A DNA stretch of 64,000 nucleotides from positions 1,054,001 to 1,118,000 of the forward strand of contig NZ_CP068159.1 in NCBI RefSeq assembly GCF_016728505.1, written 5' to 3'. Position 1 is the stretch's first letter. Each line of letters opens with the position of its first letter. The translations under genes were made by a program, and so were the position numbers. Of the stretch, positions 28,523-36,108 are shown one piece after another. Origin of the DNA: Corynebacterium riegelii (GTDB lineage: Bacteria; Actinomycetota; Actinomycetes; Mycobacteriales; Mycobacteriaceae). The notes under the pieces are model-generated. The model saw nothing but the letters and a program-made list of their open reading frames with translations. It did not search any database and was not told the DNA's origin.

Positions 28523-28837
28523 ATGGAGGCACACTGGGGCCCGGAGCTTGATACAGACGAGCTGCGCTCACGCTTCAGCGCGGCGATGGCAACGTATGAA
28601 GAGACCGCGGCGCAACTGAACCGGGAAAAGGTAGACGTGCGCGCCGTTGATTTCGGCGAGGGGTTTGCTGCCCAGGGGGCGCGGATTGTGAGCGCACTGG
28701 AAACCCTCCACGGCATAACGCTGTCCTACCTTGATAACCGCAGGGGCACGTGGAACAGCATCTTGGCGTTGGTAGATGACGTAGAAAACCAGGATGGTTC
28801 TGGTGCCGCCGCGTTTGGCGGGGTGAGTGGGCTGTGA
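28523..28837 (+). CDS. Small helical protein, EspC-like; possible type VII partner
   Basis: A 104-residue protein predicted to be two long helices. The segment VDFGEGFAAQGARIVSALETLHGITLSYLDNRRGTW, followed by a second helix ending ALVDDVENQD, resembles the EspC/DUF2580 layout of ESX-associated small proteins. It has no WXG turn. It overlaps the next gene by 4 nt (GTGA), so the two are translationally coupled. Function is inferred from architecture and the nearby ESX locus only. Confidence 0.5.
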   Translation: MEAHWGPELDTDELRSRFSAAMATYEETAAQLNREKVDVRAVDFGEGFAAQGARIVSALETLHGITLSYLDNRRGTWNSILALVDDVENQDGSGAAAFGGVSGL

Positions 28838-30345
28838 GTACGGCAACACATGGCAGCGTGCTGCTCACGCTTGGCCGAGAGATCAAAAACGTGGTGAGGT
28901 TGTTGGACAACTCGCCACAGGTGCGTGCTGATCAGCGTGCGCACGCAGCGTCATTGGCAGCGGATCTGATGCTGCTGCTGAACAAATCCGAGGGACAAGA
29001 TTTGCGCACGTTTCTTGCCGCGGCAGATGCATTGCGCGGCATTGGGTTGGCGCTAGCACCGCAGGCGGGCCTGTTGCCAGAGCCTGGGTTTGCCAGGCGC
29101 TGGTTTGAAAACGAAGGCATCGCGGAGCGCGAGCGTACTGATGTGAAGTTGGAGAAGGAGCACTTTGCTCGTCGAGACGAGGTGGCTACCCGCATTGAGC
29201 AGTGCTGCTCCTGCATCGAAACGGTGCAGGAGTCCACGAAGGTTGGTGTGGAGCTGCTTCTCCAGCCACCTGCTGAGATGCTAAAGACGCTGCTGAGGGC
29301 GGGGTTTAGCAATCTCGTTCCGGCTGCCGCGGATTTGGTGATCAATGCAATGCGCGGCTCGGTTGAAACCTTGCAAGACTGCAACAACACGGTAGAAATC
29401 GCCCTGGATGAAATTGCGAACAATATCTGTACCGCCGCAGAGACTCAGCCTCAGGCACCGGTGCAGTATGGCAATTGTGCGTGCCCGCCTTCTGTGCCTG
29501 TGCTCAAGCCGGAACCCCAAGCAGACCCCTGCCCACAGCCGGCGCCTCAAGCAGATCCCTGCCCGACTTCGGCACCAGCGCCTGGACCGGCACCAGCGCC
29601 ACAACCAGCTCCGGTGCCTGCACCACCACCGGCGCCGGAGGGCGGTGTCGCTGACGTAGCCAAGCAGGTGATCCCTACCTTGGAGAGGCTGACCCAGGTT
29701 GTGCCTGCTTCCGTGAATATGCCGGTGAATGTGCCAGTGAACCTGCAGTTTGATTTCACACTCAATGGCGGGATCAATACCAACGTGAATCTGGGGCAGG
29801 GGCTGGAAACCGTTGCTAGCTCTTTGACAAACACGGTGGGGTGCGACGTCACTTCCCAGTTCCAGCCGCAGCCTGCACCCGAGTGTGCACCGGCCAAGGT
29901 TGCTTGCGGCCCGCTTGGTCAGATGGGTGTCGCTGCGGTGCTGGGATGCATTGAGTTCTTCGCTGAAACACTGACCGAATCGGCGCACTGCGTCTGTGGT
30001 GAGCAGTGCTGCACGCCACCAGCACCTGAACCAACCCCTGAACCAACCCCGCCGCCTACCCCCGCTCCGGAGCCGACTCCTACGCCACCACCGGCGCCAC
30101 CACCTGCGCCAACTCCGCAGCCGCCGGTGGGTGATGGGGTAATTACGCCTCCTCCACATCTAGCAGATGTGCCGGAACCGACACCTCCTCAGGAAAAACT
30201 TGGAATGATGAACACACAGGCTGCTTCACACAGCTCGGACACGGGGGGTCCACAAGAAACTTCGGCCCCTAAACCGGCACCGAATCAGCCGCACGTGCCA
30301 AACACGGACGAAAATTGGGGGAGCAAAAAGGTGGGTGAGTGGTAA
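28834..30345 (+). CDS. Large Pro- and Cys-rich protein, candidate type VII substrate
   Basis: I do not recognise a family for the whole 503 residues. Residues 1 to about 205 are helical with coiled-coil character and contain a Cys cluster (QCCSCIE). About 205-270 is a Pro/Ala/Cys-rich segment with PCPQPAPQAD-type repeats. About 270-400 has NMPVNVPVNLQFDFTLNGG and several Cys. About 400-440 is a second PTPEPTPPPT-type region, then a polar tail. No signal peptide or membrane helix is seen. Many cysteines together with long proline repeats suggest an exported protein. The GTG start is coupled to the preceding EspC-like gene. Confidence 0.55.
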   Translation: MSTATHGSVLLTLGREIKNVVRLLDNSPQVRADQRAHAASLAADLMLLLNKSEGQDLRTFLAAADALRGIGLALAPQAGLLPEPGFARRWFENEGIAERERTDVKLEKEHFARRDEVATRIEQCCSCIETVQESTKVGVELLLQPPAEMLKTLLRAGFSNLVPAAADLVINAMRGSVETLQDCNNTVEIALDEIANNICTAAETQPQAPVQYGNCACPPSVPVLKPEPQADPCPQPAPQADPCPTSAPAPGPAPAPQPAPVPAPPPAPEGGVADVAKQVIPTLERLTQVVPASVNMPVNVPVNLQFDFTLNGGINTNVNLGQGLETVASSLTNTVGCDVTSQFQPQPAPECAPAKVACGPLGQMGVAAVLGCIEFFAETLTESAHCVCGEQCCTPPAPEPTPEPTPPPTPAPEPTPTPPPAPPPAPTPQPPVGDGVITPPPHLADVPEPTPPQEKLGMMNTQAASHSSDTGGPQETSAPKPAPNQPHVPNTDENWGSKKVGEW

Positions 30346-30620
30346 TGGATTTCGCCGAGTTTGCTGAAAAGTATCAGCGTCGTACTGCGAAACGGTTGCA
30401 GGACTTTGAGGCGGCGATCAAGGCCGCACAGCGCACAATGGAGGTCACTGCGCAGCAACATGCAATTGCACGCGAGCTGTATCCGCAGCGCCCTGTGTAT
30501 ATCCCGCGGGGGGATTACACCTTGCCGCGCAAACTGTATGAGAAACAAAGACGGGGCCAGGTGCGTTCGGTGCTACGGCGGGAAGGTCCCGGCACTGAGT
30601 CCGAAAAGCCAGACAGCTAA
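30345..30620 (+). CDS. Small basic protein, third gene of the operon
   Basis: A 91-residue protein starting MDFAEFAEKYQRRTAKRL, with a first helical half and a basic, Arg/Tyr/Pro-containing second half (YPQRPVYIPRGDYTLPRK). Its ATG overlaps the stop of the preceding gene (TAATG). No family is recognised. The tight coupling suggests it works with the two genes before it. Confidence 0.55.
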   Translation: MDFAEFAEKYQRRTAKRLQDFEAAIKAAQRTMEVTAQQHAIARELYPQRPVYIPRGDYTLPRKLYEKQRRGQVRSVLRREGPGTESEKPDS

Positions 30621-30684
30621 AGCCGGCTAGGTGTACTTCCTCGGAGGTTCGGGAGAGCCGGGTGAAAGAGGTCTGCAGCAGCGG

Positions 30685-30948
30685 TTAATGCTGGCGGCGG
30701 CCGTCCAGGGCGAATTCGACGAGGCTGGACCCGGGTACGGCCACCTTTTTCTCGACCGCCGTACACCAGCTGGTGGTGTCGGTGACAGGAACGTTGTTCT
30801 TACCAGCGATGGTGATGGCGTCGATAATGGCCGCCAGTGCCTGGTTGCGGGGCTGGGACTGGGTTTCCATGTGGCCGTCGAAATATTCATTGGCTTGGCT
30901 TGCGCTGCGCTTGCCCGGTCGCGCTCGGCTTGCTCTGGGCTTTTGCAA
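30685..30948 (-). CDS. Uncertain short reading frame, possible gene remnant
   Basis: An 87-codon frame from a TTG inside a hairpin element. The stretch ALAAIIDAITIAGKNNVPVTDTTSWCTAVEKKVAVPG looks protein-like, but the first 20 residues are low-complexity Arg/Ser/Ala. No ribosome binding site is visible; an internal ATG (METQSQPRNQ) would give 61 residues. It may be a decayed fragment. I do not recognise it. Confidence 0.25.
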   Translation of the reverse strand: MQKPRASRARPGKRSASQANEYFDGHMETQSQPRNQALAAIIDAITIAGKNNVPVTDTTSWCTAVEKKVAVPGSSLVEFALDGRRQH

Positions 30949-31094
30949 TGTCTGCTAGTGGACGGCGGGATACTCCTAGCAGACAATGAAAACCGCCCTC
31001 CATTTCCCCAGGTGAAATGTGCAGACTTTCGGCCATTTTTGCGTTGTATGCTAGGAGCCCGTCCGCCCTCCTAGCAGATAAACGTTATGTCAAG
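30941..31094 (-). repeat. Paired-hairpin element, copy A
   Basis: Read on the minus strand it begins with an 18-bp end, CTTGACATAACGTTTATC (31094-31077). Hairpin A2 follows (GCTAGGAG 31050-31057 with CTCCTAGC 31068-31075), then a ~60-bp spacer. Hairpin A1 comes next (TGTCTGCTAG 30949-30958 with CTAGCAGACA 30976-30985), and the element ends in ATTGCAAAAGCCC. A related copy lies at 50715-50860. Confidence 0.75.
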
Positions 31095-31187
31095 TAGAAA
31101 GCGAGCAGAAGACAAGCAGAAGCCGACACAAGCAGGAGCAAGCAGAAGGCAATCAAAGGACAAGCAGAAGCCTGCGCGACGCCGGCT
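31095..31187. repeat. Degenerate AGCAGAAG-rich tract
   Basis: The segment contains several copies of (CA)AGCAGAAG with variants and no coding frame. It joins paired-hairpin copy A to the tandem repeat at the hydrolase 3' end. Confidence 0.6.
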
Positions 31188-31235
31188 CAAGCCAGCTAGA
31201 ACACAAGCCAGCTAGAACACAAGCCAGCTAGAACA
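31188..31235. repeat. Three perfect 16-bp tandem repeats at the hydrolase stop codon
   Basis: CAAGCCAGCTAGAACA occurs three times in a row. The CTA in the last unit is the stop codon (TAG) of the minus-strand hydrolase, so the other two units lie in its 3' flank. Confidence 0.92.
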
Positions 31236-32082
31236 GGGAGAACTTGCTGTCGTCGCGGGCGATGCCTGCGGCCTCAGCAAGGTCTTCACCGATGAGGGAG
31301 TCCACGTTCTTGCCGGTGGCTTCCGCATCCGAAAACGCGGCGTATTTCTTCTCGCCGGCAAGCTTGTGCAGCAAAAAGCCGGTGAGCAGTGCGCGGGTGG
31401 TTTCCTGGTTCTTCTTGTCATTAGAGCCAAGGCCCAGCAGGCGGATGCCCAGGCCGTCTTCGGAAAAGCCCTGCTGGGATGCTTTCTTTACCGTCCGGTA
31501 GGACACTTGGCCGGCCCAGTTGTAGGCAAGCTTGGCGGGGTTGCCGGGGTTGAACAGGGAGTTGGCGTCCTCGCCTGGGCCCACGATCATGCCGGGTACG
31601 TACACGCGGCGTGCCGCCTCGATTGCAGACGGTGCCACGTTTGCCGGGTAGAGGGGGGCCACTGCGCGAACCTTGTCGTTGCCAACTGCTGCGAGCACTG
31701 CTGCACCGCCGCCCATGCCGTGGCCGGCAAGCCCCAACTTGCCGGGGGAGACGGTGATCTCGCCGTCTCCCATGCGCACACCACCGAGGATCTGCAGTGT
31801 GGTTTCCAAATCTGCGGCAAAGCCAGCGTGATCAGGGCTCAAATCAGTTTCAGTATCAGGTGCCGCCACCACGATGCCCCAGCTGGCAAGGTGGCGAAGC
31901 GTCTCGGTGTACGCACCGATGTCGCGGCGCCAGTCGTGACCGAACGCTACCGCCGGCAGGTCCTTGCCTTTGGCAGGCGCGTAGACCTTGCCGGGCAGGC
32001 CGGTGTGGCCCAGGTCGCCCTCCATCACACGGTGTGGGCCGCGCTTGGACAGTTCTGAAAGTTGCTTCAAGTTCGCAGACAC
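31228..32082 (-). CDS. Alpha/beta-hydrolase-fold protein lacking the nucleophile serine
   Basis: The 284-residue product from GTG 32082 (VSANLKQLSELSKRG) has the alpha/beta hydrolase layout. The oxyanion-region strand is AVAFGHDWRRD, a second strand is GIVVAAPDTETD, and an elbow lies at 119-125, AGHGMGG. The usual GxSxG is GHGMG here, with Gly122 where the Ser, Cys or Asp nucleophile should be. A histidine before the elbow Gly is as in many lipases. Catalysis by the standard mechanism is therefore doubtful. No signal peptide is seen with this start. Confidence 0.7.
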   Translation of the reverse strand: MSANLKQLSELSKRGPHRVMEGDLGHTGLPGKVYAPAKGKDLPAVAFGHDWRRDIGAYTETLRHLASWGIVVAAPDTETDLSPDHAGFAADLETTLQILGGVRMGDGEITVSPGKLGLAGHGMGGGAAVLAAVGNDKVRAVAPLYPANVAPSAIEAARRVYVPGMIVGPGEDANSLFNPGNPAKLAYNWAGQVSYRTVKKASQQGFSEDGLGIRLLGLGSNDKKNQETTRALLTGFLLHKLAGEKKYAAFSDAEATGKNVDSLIGEDLAEAAGIARDDSKFSLF

Positions 32083-32143
32083 ACGGGCAACTCTACTTGA
32101 TTTGGCATATGTTTCTGCCGGAAAGCCGCGTAGGGTGGCATGG

Positions 32144-32803
32144 ATGCTAGGCGCCTTATCACTTGCTTTTATTGACTCGGTCAACCTGCTGCTGATTGCA
32201 GTCATCGTGGCCGTGGGCATTGTGGCGCCTCGGGAAAACCGCAGATATGCCAAGGTCACAGGTCTGCTGATCGCGGGTGATTGGCTGGGGGTTGCATCGC
32301 TTGCGGCGCTGATGCTGCTGATTTTCGACGGCCTCGGTGACACCGTCCAACGCTTCGTCGAGGGCCCAGTGTTCGGCATTTTGCTGATTGTCACCGGCGT
32401 TGTCACTGGTCTTTTGGCGCTTCGGGGCGGGGATAACGCCGGTCTTGTGCAGAAGGTGATGGGGCCGTTGGCGGTGCCGTCGATAAGCACAGTGCTCACG
32501 GGTGTGGTGCTGGGGCTGGTGCAGTCGGCGACCTCGGTGCCGTTTTATGGCGGGCTGGCGCTGCTGTCGGCCGCTGGCATCGAGCCGGTGCAGCGCTACG
32601 CGGCGATTCCGCTGTACGCCACGGTTGCACTGTCGCTGCCCACGCTGTGTGCCCTGCTGGTGGGGTGGGTGCGCGCGAAGCCGAACTCTGCTGCCGGGCG
32701 CGCGTTTGCGTGGGCGCGCGCGAACCCAAAAACCGTGTCGCTGGCCGCAACGTGGGCGGTGTCGGTGATGCTGATCGCGCTCGGCGCGCTGCACCTGCTG
32801 TAA
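32144..32803 (+). CDS. Six-helix integral membrane protein, LysE/GAP-like
   Basis: A 219-residue membrane protein with about six hydrophobic segments, starting MLGALSLAFIDSVNLLLIAVIVAVG. The proline/serine-containing helix (MGPLAVPSISTVLTG) and the second half (QSATSVPFYGGLALLSAAG) give a three-plus-three repeat pattern like small exporters. TAGGGT (32131-32136) lies 7 nt before the ATG, suggesting a leaderless message. It is divergent from the hydrolase gene and ends 7 nt before alr. Transport substrate is unknown. Confidence 0.7.
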   Translation: MLGALSLAFIDSVNLLLIAVIVAVGIVAPRENRRYAKVTGLLIAGDWLGVASLAALMLLIFDGLGDTVQRFVEGPVFGILLIVTGVVTGLLALRGGDNAGLVQKVMGPLAVPSISTVLTGVVLGLVQSATSVPFYGGLALLSAAGIEPVQRYAAIPLYATVALSLPTLCALLVGWVRAKPNSAAGRAFAWARANPKTVSLAATWAVSVMLIALGALHLL

Positions 32804-32810
32804 TGAACGC

Positions 32811-33908
32811 ATGAGTTTGACTGCTCGCATTGATCTTGACGCGATCGCGCACAACACCCGCTTGCTGAAACGCCAGGCAGGCGACGCGAATCTGGTGTGC
32901 ATTGTCAAAGCAGACGCCTACAACCACGGGGTTGTGCGCTGCGTGCCGGTGATGGAAGCCAACGGTGCGGACGCCTTCGGGGTGGCCACGCTCGCCGAGG
33001 CCCGAGAGGTCCGCGCCCTCACCCGCCTGCCGGTGATGTGCTGGCTGTGGGACCCGAGCGACGACATCCCGGAAGGCATCGAGCTCGCTGCCCCCACGAT
33101 GGAGCATTTGCTCAGGCTTATCGACGCCCCGTTTACCCCCACCACGTACCTCAAAGTGGAAACCGGCATGCATCGCTCCGGCTTTGATGAAAGCGCGTGG
33201 GATGAGGTCTTCGCCCTGGCGGCTGAGGCGGAGCAGGCCGGGCGCATCCGCGTCAAGGGGCTGATGAGCCACCTGGCCTATGCGGATAACCCGCAAGATC
33301 CCTACACCGATACGCAGGCGGAGCAGTTTCGTGCCGCAATCAACCGTGGGCGCGCAGCGGGTCTGGAGCTTTCCTGCAACCACCTGGCCAACACGGCGGC
33401 GACGTGGACGCGACCGGACCTGCACTTTGACCAGGTCCGCCCCGGGGTCAGCCTGTACGGCATAGATCCGATCGTTGGTGCAGGTACGGGTCAGGGTGCG
33501 AGTGCAGATAAGGGACTGCGTCCGGCGATGTCGTGGGTGGCGGACATTTTGGCGGTCAAGCGCATTGGCAAGGGCGACCCGGTCAGCTACGGGTTGACGT
33601 GGCACGCCCCGCGCGACGGTTTTACCGCTGTGGTTCCCGCTGGCTATGCCGATGGTGTGTCGCGTGCATGGCAGCCGCACCTGCAGATCACGGTGCGTGG
33701 CAAGCGTTACCCGGTGGTGGGGCGCGTGTGCATGGATCAGATGGTGATCTGGTTAGACGCCAACGAGGATGAGGTCACGGCTGGTGATGAGGCCGTGATC
33801 TTCGGCCCCGGCGGGATGAGCGCCACCGAGCTTGCCGGCCGCATTGGCACCATTGACTATGAGGTGTTGTGCTCACCGAAGGGCCGCACCCGCCGCGAGT
33901 ACCGCTGA
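32811..33908 (+). CDS. alr: Alanine racemase
   Basis: Alr supplies D-alanine for peptidoglycan. The pyridoxal-phosphate lysine is Lys33 in VKADAYNHG, and the second catalytic base is Tyr279 in PAGYADG. Other markers are KVETGMHRSG and GRVCMDQM. The product has 365 residues, standard length. It starts 7 nt after the membrane protein gene and heads the alr-tsaE-tsaB-rimI-tsaD run found in mycobacteria. Confidence 0.96.
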   Translation: MSLTARIDLDAIAHNTRLLKRQAGDANLVCIVKADAYNHGVVRCVPVMEANGADAFGVATLAEAREVRALTRLPVMCWLWDPSDDIPEGIELAAPTMEHLLRLIDAPFTPTTYLKVETGMHRSGFDESAWDEVFALAAEAEQAGRIRVKGLMSHLAYADNPQDPYTDTQAEQFRAAINRGRAAGLELSCNHLANTAATWTRPDLHFDQVRPGVSLYGIDPIVGAGTGQGASADKGLRPAMSWVADILAVKRIGKGDPVSYGLTWHAPRDGFTAVVPAGYADGVSRAWQPHLQITVRGKRYPVVGRVCMDQMVIWLDANEDEVTAGDEAVIFGPGGMSATELAGRIGTIDYEVLCSPKGRTRREYR

Positions 33909-33913
33909 CTGAA

Positions 33914-33952
33914 CACTGTTGAAAGGCACTGTTGAAAGGCACTGTTGAAAGG
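33914..33952. repeat. Three 13-bp tandem repeats carrying the tsaE ribosome binding site
   Basis: CACTGTTGAAAGG is present three times without a mismatch between alr and tsaE. Each unit holds a GAAAGG Shine-Dalgarno sequence; the last one is 6 nt from the tsaE ATG. Confidence 0.92.
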
Positions 33953-33958
33953 AAATCC

Positions 33959-34459
33959 ATGAAAGCATCATTTCCTGCCGAGGGCAGCCGCGTGTGTGAG
34001 GACGCAGCTGCAACGCAGGCGTTGGGCCGCGAACTGGGGGCCGCGCTGGAGGCCGGCGATGTGGTGATTTTGGACGGCCCACTGGGCGCCGGCAAAACCA
34101 CCCTCACCCAGGGGATTGCTGCTGGCATGCAGGTTAAGGGCAGGGTGACAAGTCCGACGTTTGTGATTGCCCGCGAACATCGCTCCACCGTGGGCGGGCC
34201 CAACCTGGTGCACGTGGACGCCTACCGGTTGGTTGGTGAGGGCGGCAGCGGGGATCCGCTGGGGGAGCTGGATGCCCTGGATTTGGATACGGATTTGGAC
34301 GGCGCGGTGGTTGTCGCCGAATGGGGCGGAGGGCTGGTGGAGCAGATCGCGTCGAAATACCTGCTTATCAAGCTGGATCGGGAAACGCTGTTTAAGCAAG
34401 ACCCGGAATCTGAAGGCCGTGTGATCACCTGGTTCACTGCCTGTGGCGGCGGGTTGTAG
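33959..34459 (+). CDS. tsaE: tRNA t6A-modification ATPase TsaE
   Basis: TsaE is the small P-loop ATPase that works with TsaB and TsaD to put threonylcarbamoyl on A37 of tRNA. Its P-loop is DGPLGAGKTTLTQG (Lys46), followed by GRVTSPTFVIARE and LVHVDAYRL, and AEWGGGLVE. The start at 33959 follows the tandem ribosome-binding repeat. The product has 166 residues, normal length. Confidence 0.93.
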   Translation: MKASFPAEGSRVCEDAAATQALGRELGAALEAGDVVILDGPLGAGKTTLTQGIAAGMQVKGRVTSPTFVIAREHRSTVGGPNLVHVDAYRLVGEGGSGDPLGELDALDLDTDLDGAVVVAEWGGGLVEQIASKYLLIKLDRETLFKQDPESEGRVITWFTACGGGL

Positions 34460-34469
34460 GCTGGGGCGC

Positions 34470-34973
34470 ATGCTGAATCTCTCCAACACGCAGCGCAATT
34501 GGGTTGTCCTTGCTGTCGCAGCCTGGATTGTTGCCCTTATCGGCCTGATTTTTATCCCGCAGTCTCGCCCTGAGGCGGCGGAGGTGAAGATCGCTCCGAC
34601 CAACTCGTTGACCACCTCCCTTGAGGGGGCGCGACCCAACAGCGGTGCTGTTGTGGCAAACCTGGTCAACCCGGCCTTGGTCTATGACACCAATACGTAC
34701 GCCGCTTACACCATCTTGTGCCCGAATGAGCCGCCAGAGTTGATCGACGCCAAGCTGGAGGCGTTTGAGCTTGATCCGACCCTGGATCTGAACGGCCGTT
34801 ACGGCTACGTGTTGCTTTTGCCACACGATGTGGAGGCCCAGGTGGGACTGGACCAGGTTGCGTTGAATGACATTAATATCTGCAGCACCCCGCACACTGA
34901 GACCTACCCGATGGACGCTGGCATGCCGTTCTTCTACTCGGATGGCCAGTGGCAGCTGGGTATTGCGCAGTAA
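34470..34973 (+). CDS. Single-pass membrane protein between tsaE and tsaB
   Basis: A 167-residue protein with a short cytoplasmic start (MLNLSNTQRN), one membrane helix at about 11-31 and an exported domain. The domain has two cysteines (TILCPNEPPE and NICSTPHTE) that could form a disulfide. It does not match a family I know. It starts 10 nt after tsaE and its stop overlaps the tsaB ATG by one base, so it is co-expressed with the t6A genes, though nothing links it to tRNA modification. Confidence 0.7.
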   Translation: MLNLSNTQRNWVVLAVAAWIVALIGLIFIPQSRPEAAEVKIAPTNSLTTSLEGARPNSGAVVANLVNPALVYDTNTYAAYTILCPNEPPELIDAKLEAFELDPTLDLNGRYGYVLLLPHDVEAQVGLDQVALNDINICSTPHTETYPMDAGMPFFYSDGQWQLGIAQ

Positions 34974-35608
34974 TGCCTGATCCCAAGTTTGTTCTGACTA
35001 TTGACACCGCGACGGCTGAGCTGGTCGTTGGTGTTGCAAAGCGTGGCAAAGATGGGGCGCTAACCGTTCTGGCGGAGTCCGCTCAGGCCACTCGTGCCCA
35101 CAACGAGCTGCTGGTTCCTACCGTCGAGGCCATGCTGCAGGAAGCAGGCGTTACCTACGCGGACCTTGAAGCTGTGGTGGTTGGTTGCGGGCCTGGCCCG
35201 TTTACCGGCCTGAGGGTGGGCATGGCTTCAGCCTCCGCATTTGCGCAGGCGTTGAAGATTCCCGTCTACGGTGTGGTCACACACGATGCGACAGGGCTGA
35301 CGGTTGATGCCCCCTCGTGTCTGGTGGTGACGGATGCGCGCCGTCGCGAGGTGTACTGGGCACACTATGAGCGCGGCACGCGCGTGGCGGGCCCTGACGT
35401 GTGCGCGCCTTCTGCTGTTGCTGTGGAGTCGGTCGACGTGCTCAGCTGCCCGGAGCATCTCCGTGATCAGCTGCAGGTCACAGCCGGCGAGGTCACCTAC
35501 CTCGGCCCGCGCACAGCTGGCTTGGTTGCGGCCGCGGACTTCACTGCACCGCCGGCTCCGCTGGTGCCACTGTATCTGCGCAGGCCCGATGCGGTGCCAC
35601 CCAAATGA
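34973..35608 (+). CDS. tsaB: tRNA t6A-modification scaffold TsaB
   Basis: An ASKHA-fold partner of TsaD. The 211-residue product starts MPDPKFVLTIDTATAELVVGV, and contains AHNELLVPTVEAML and GCGPGPFTGLRVGMASA, typical of TsaB. It has the degenerate second half expected for the family. The ATG at 34973 overlaps the previous stop, and it overlaps rimI by 4 nt. Confidence 0.93.
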   Translation: MPDPKFVLTIDTATAELVVGVAKRGKDGALTVLAESAQATRAHNELLVPTVEAMLQEAGVTYADLEAVVVGCGPGPFTGLRVGMASASAFAQALKIPVYGVVTHDATGLTVDAPSCLVVTDARRREVYWAHYERGTRVAGPDVCAPSAVAVESVDVLSCPEHLRDQLQVTAGEVTYLGPRTAGLVAAADFTAPPAPLVPLYLRRPDAVPPK

Positions 35609-36108
35609 TCTTCAGGGAGCTTGTGCTTGACGACGCAACGCGGGTCGCCCACATCGAAGCCGACCTCTTTGCTAACGACAACCCATGGTCACGCGAGGCC
35701 TTTGTCGCCGAGTTTGCCGCCCCCCATACGTTTTATGTTGGGGCGTTTCTGCCCGGGAAAGAAGCCGGGGAGGAGCTTTTGGTCGGCTACGCGGGCCTAG
35801 CCATGCTGGGGCCTCGCAATGACCCAGAGTTTGAAGTACACACCATCGGTGTGGATCGCGCGCACCAAGGCAAAGGCATTGGGCGGGCGTTGATGGACCA
35901 GCTTGTGCACACTGCGGACCTTCTGGGTGGACCGATCTTTTTGGAGGTCCGCACCGACAACGCGCCCGCGATCGCACTGTATGAAAGCTACGGTTTTTAC
36001 ACCCTTGCCACCCGCAAGGCCTACTATCAGCCCTCTGGGGCGGATGCGTTTACCATGACCCGGCCTGCCACCACCCAGCCCGCTGCCACGAAAGGTGATT
36101 CCCAATGA
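35605..36108 (+). CDS. rimI: Ribosomal-protein alanine N-acetyltransferase-like GNAT protein
   Basis: A 167-residue GNAT enzyme. [22 protein letters not shown] opens the fold, and the acetyl-CoA loop is [48 protein letters not shown] is the RimI signature. A short Thr/Ala-rich tail follows. It overlaps tsaB and tsaD by 4 nt each. RimI acetylates the S18 N-terminus in E. coli; the substrate here is assumed. Confidence 0.9.
   Translation: MIFRELVLDDATRVAHIEADLFANDNPWSREAFVAEFAAPHTFYVGAFLPGKEAGEELLVGYAGLAMLGPRNDPEFEVHTIGVDRAHQGKGIGRALMDQLVHTADLLGGPIFLEVRTDNAPAIALYESYGFYTLATRKAYYQPSGADAFTMTRPATTQPAATKGDSQ

Noticed and set aside
30811-30830. GTCGATAATGG near 30820 as an eleventh copy of the 11-bp word
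   Set aside because: It matches only the CGTCGATAA core and lacks the AGC end, so it is not counted.
30631-31074. 147-codon plus-strand frame through the hairpin element
   Set aside because: Crosses both hairpins of copy A, has no ribosome binding site and no recognisable motif.
31188-31235. Three short repeats as a possible CRISPR array
   Set aside because: Units of 16 bp are directly joined without spacers, and no cas gene is near.
33914-33952. 13-bp repeats as a possible CRISPR or iteron array
   Set aside because: They have no spacers and are best explained as duplication of a ribosome binding site.
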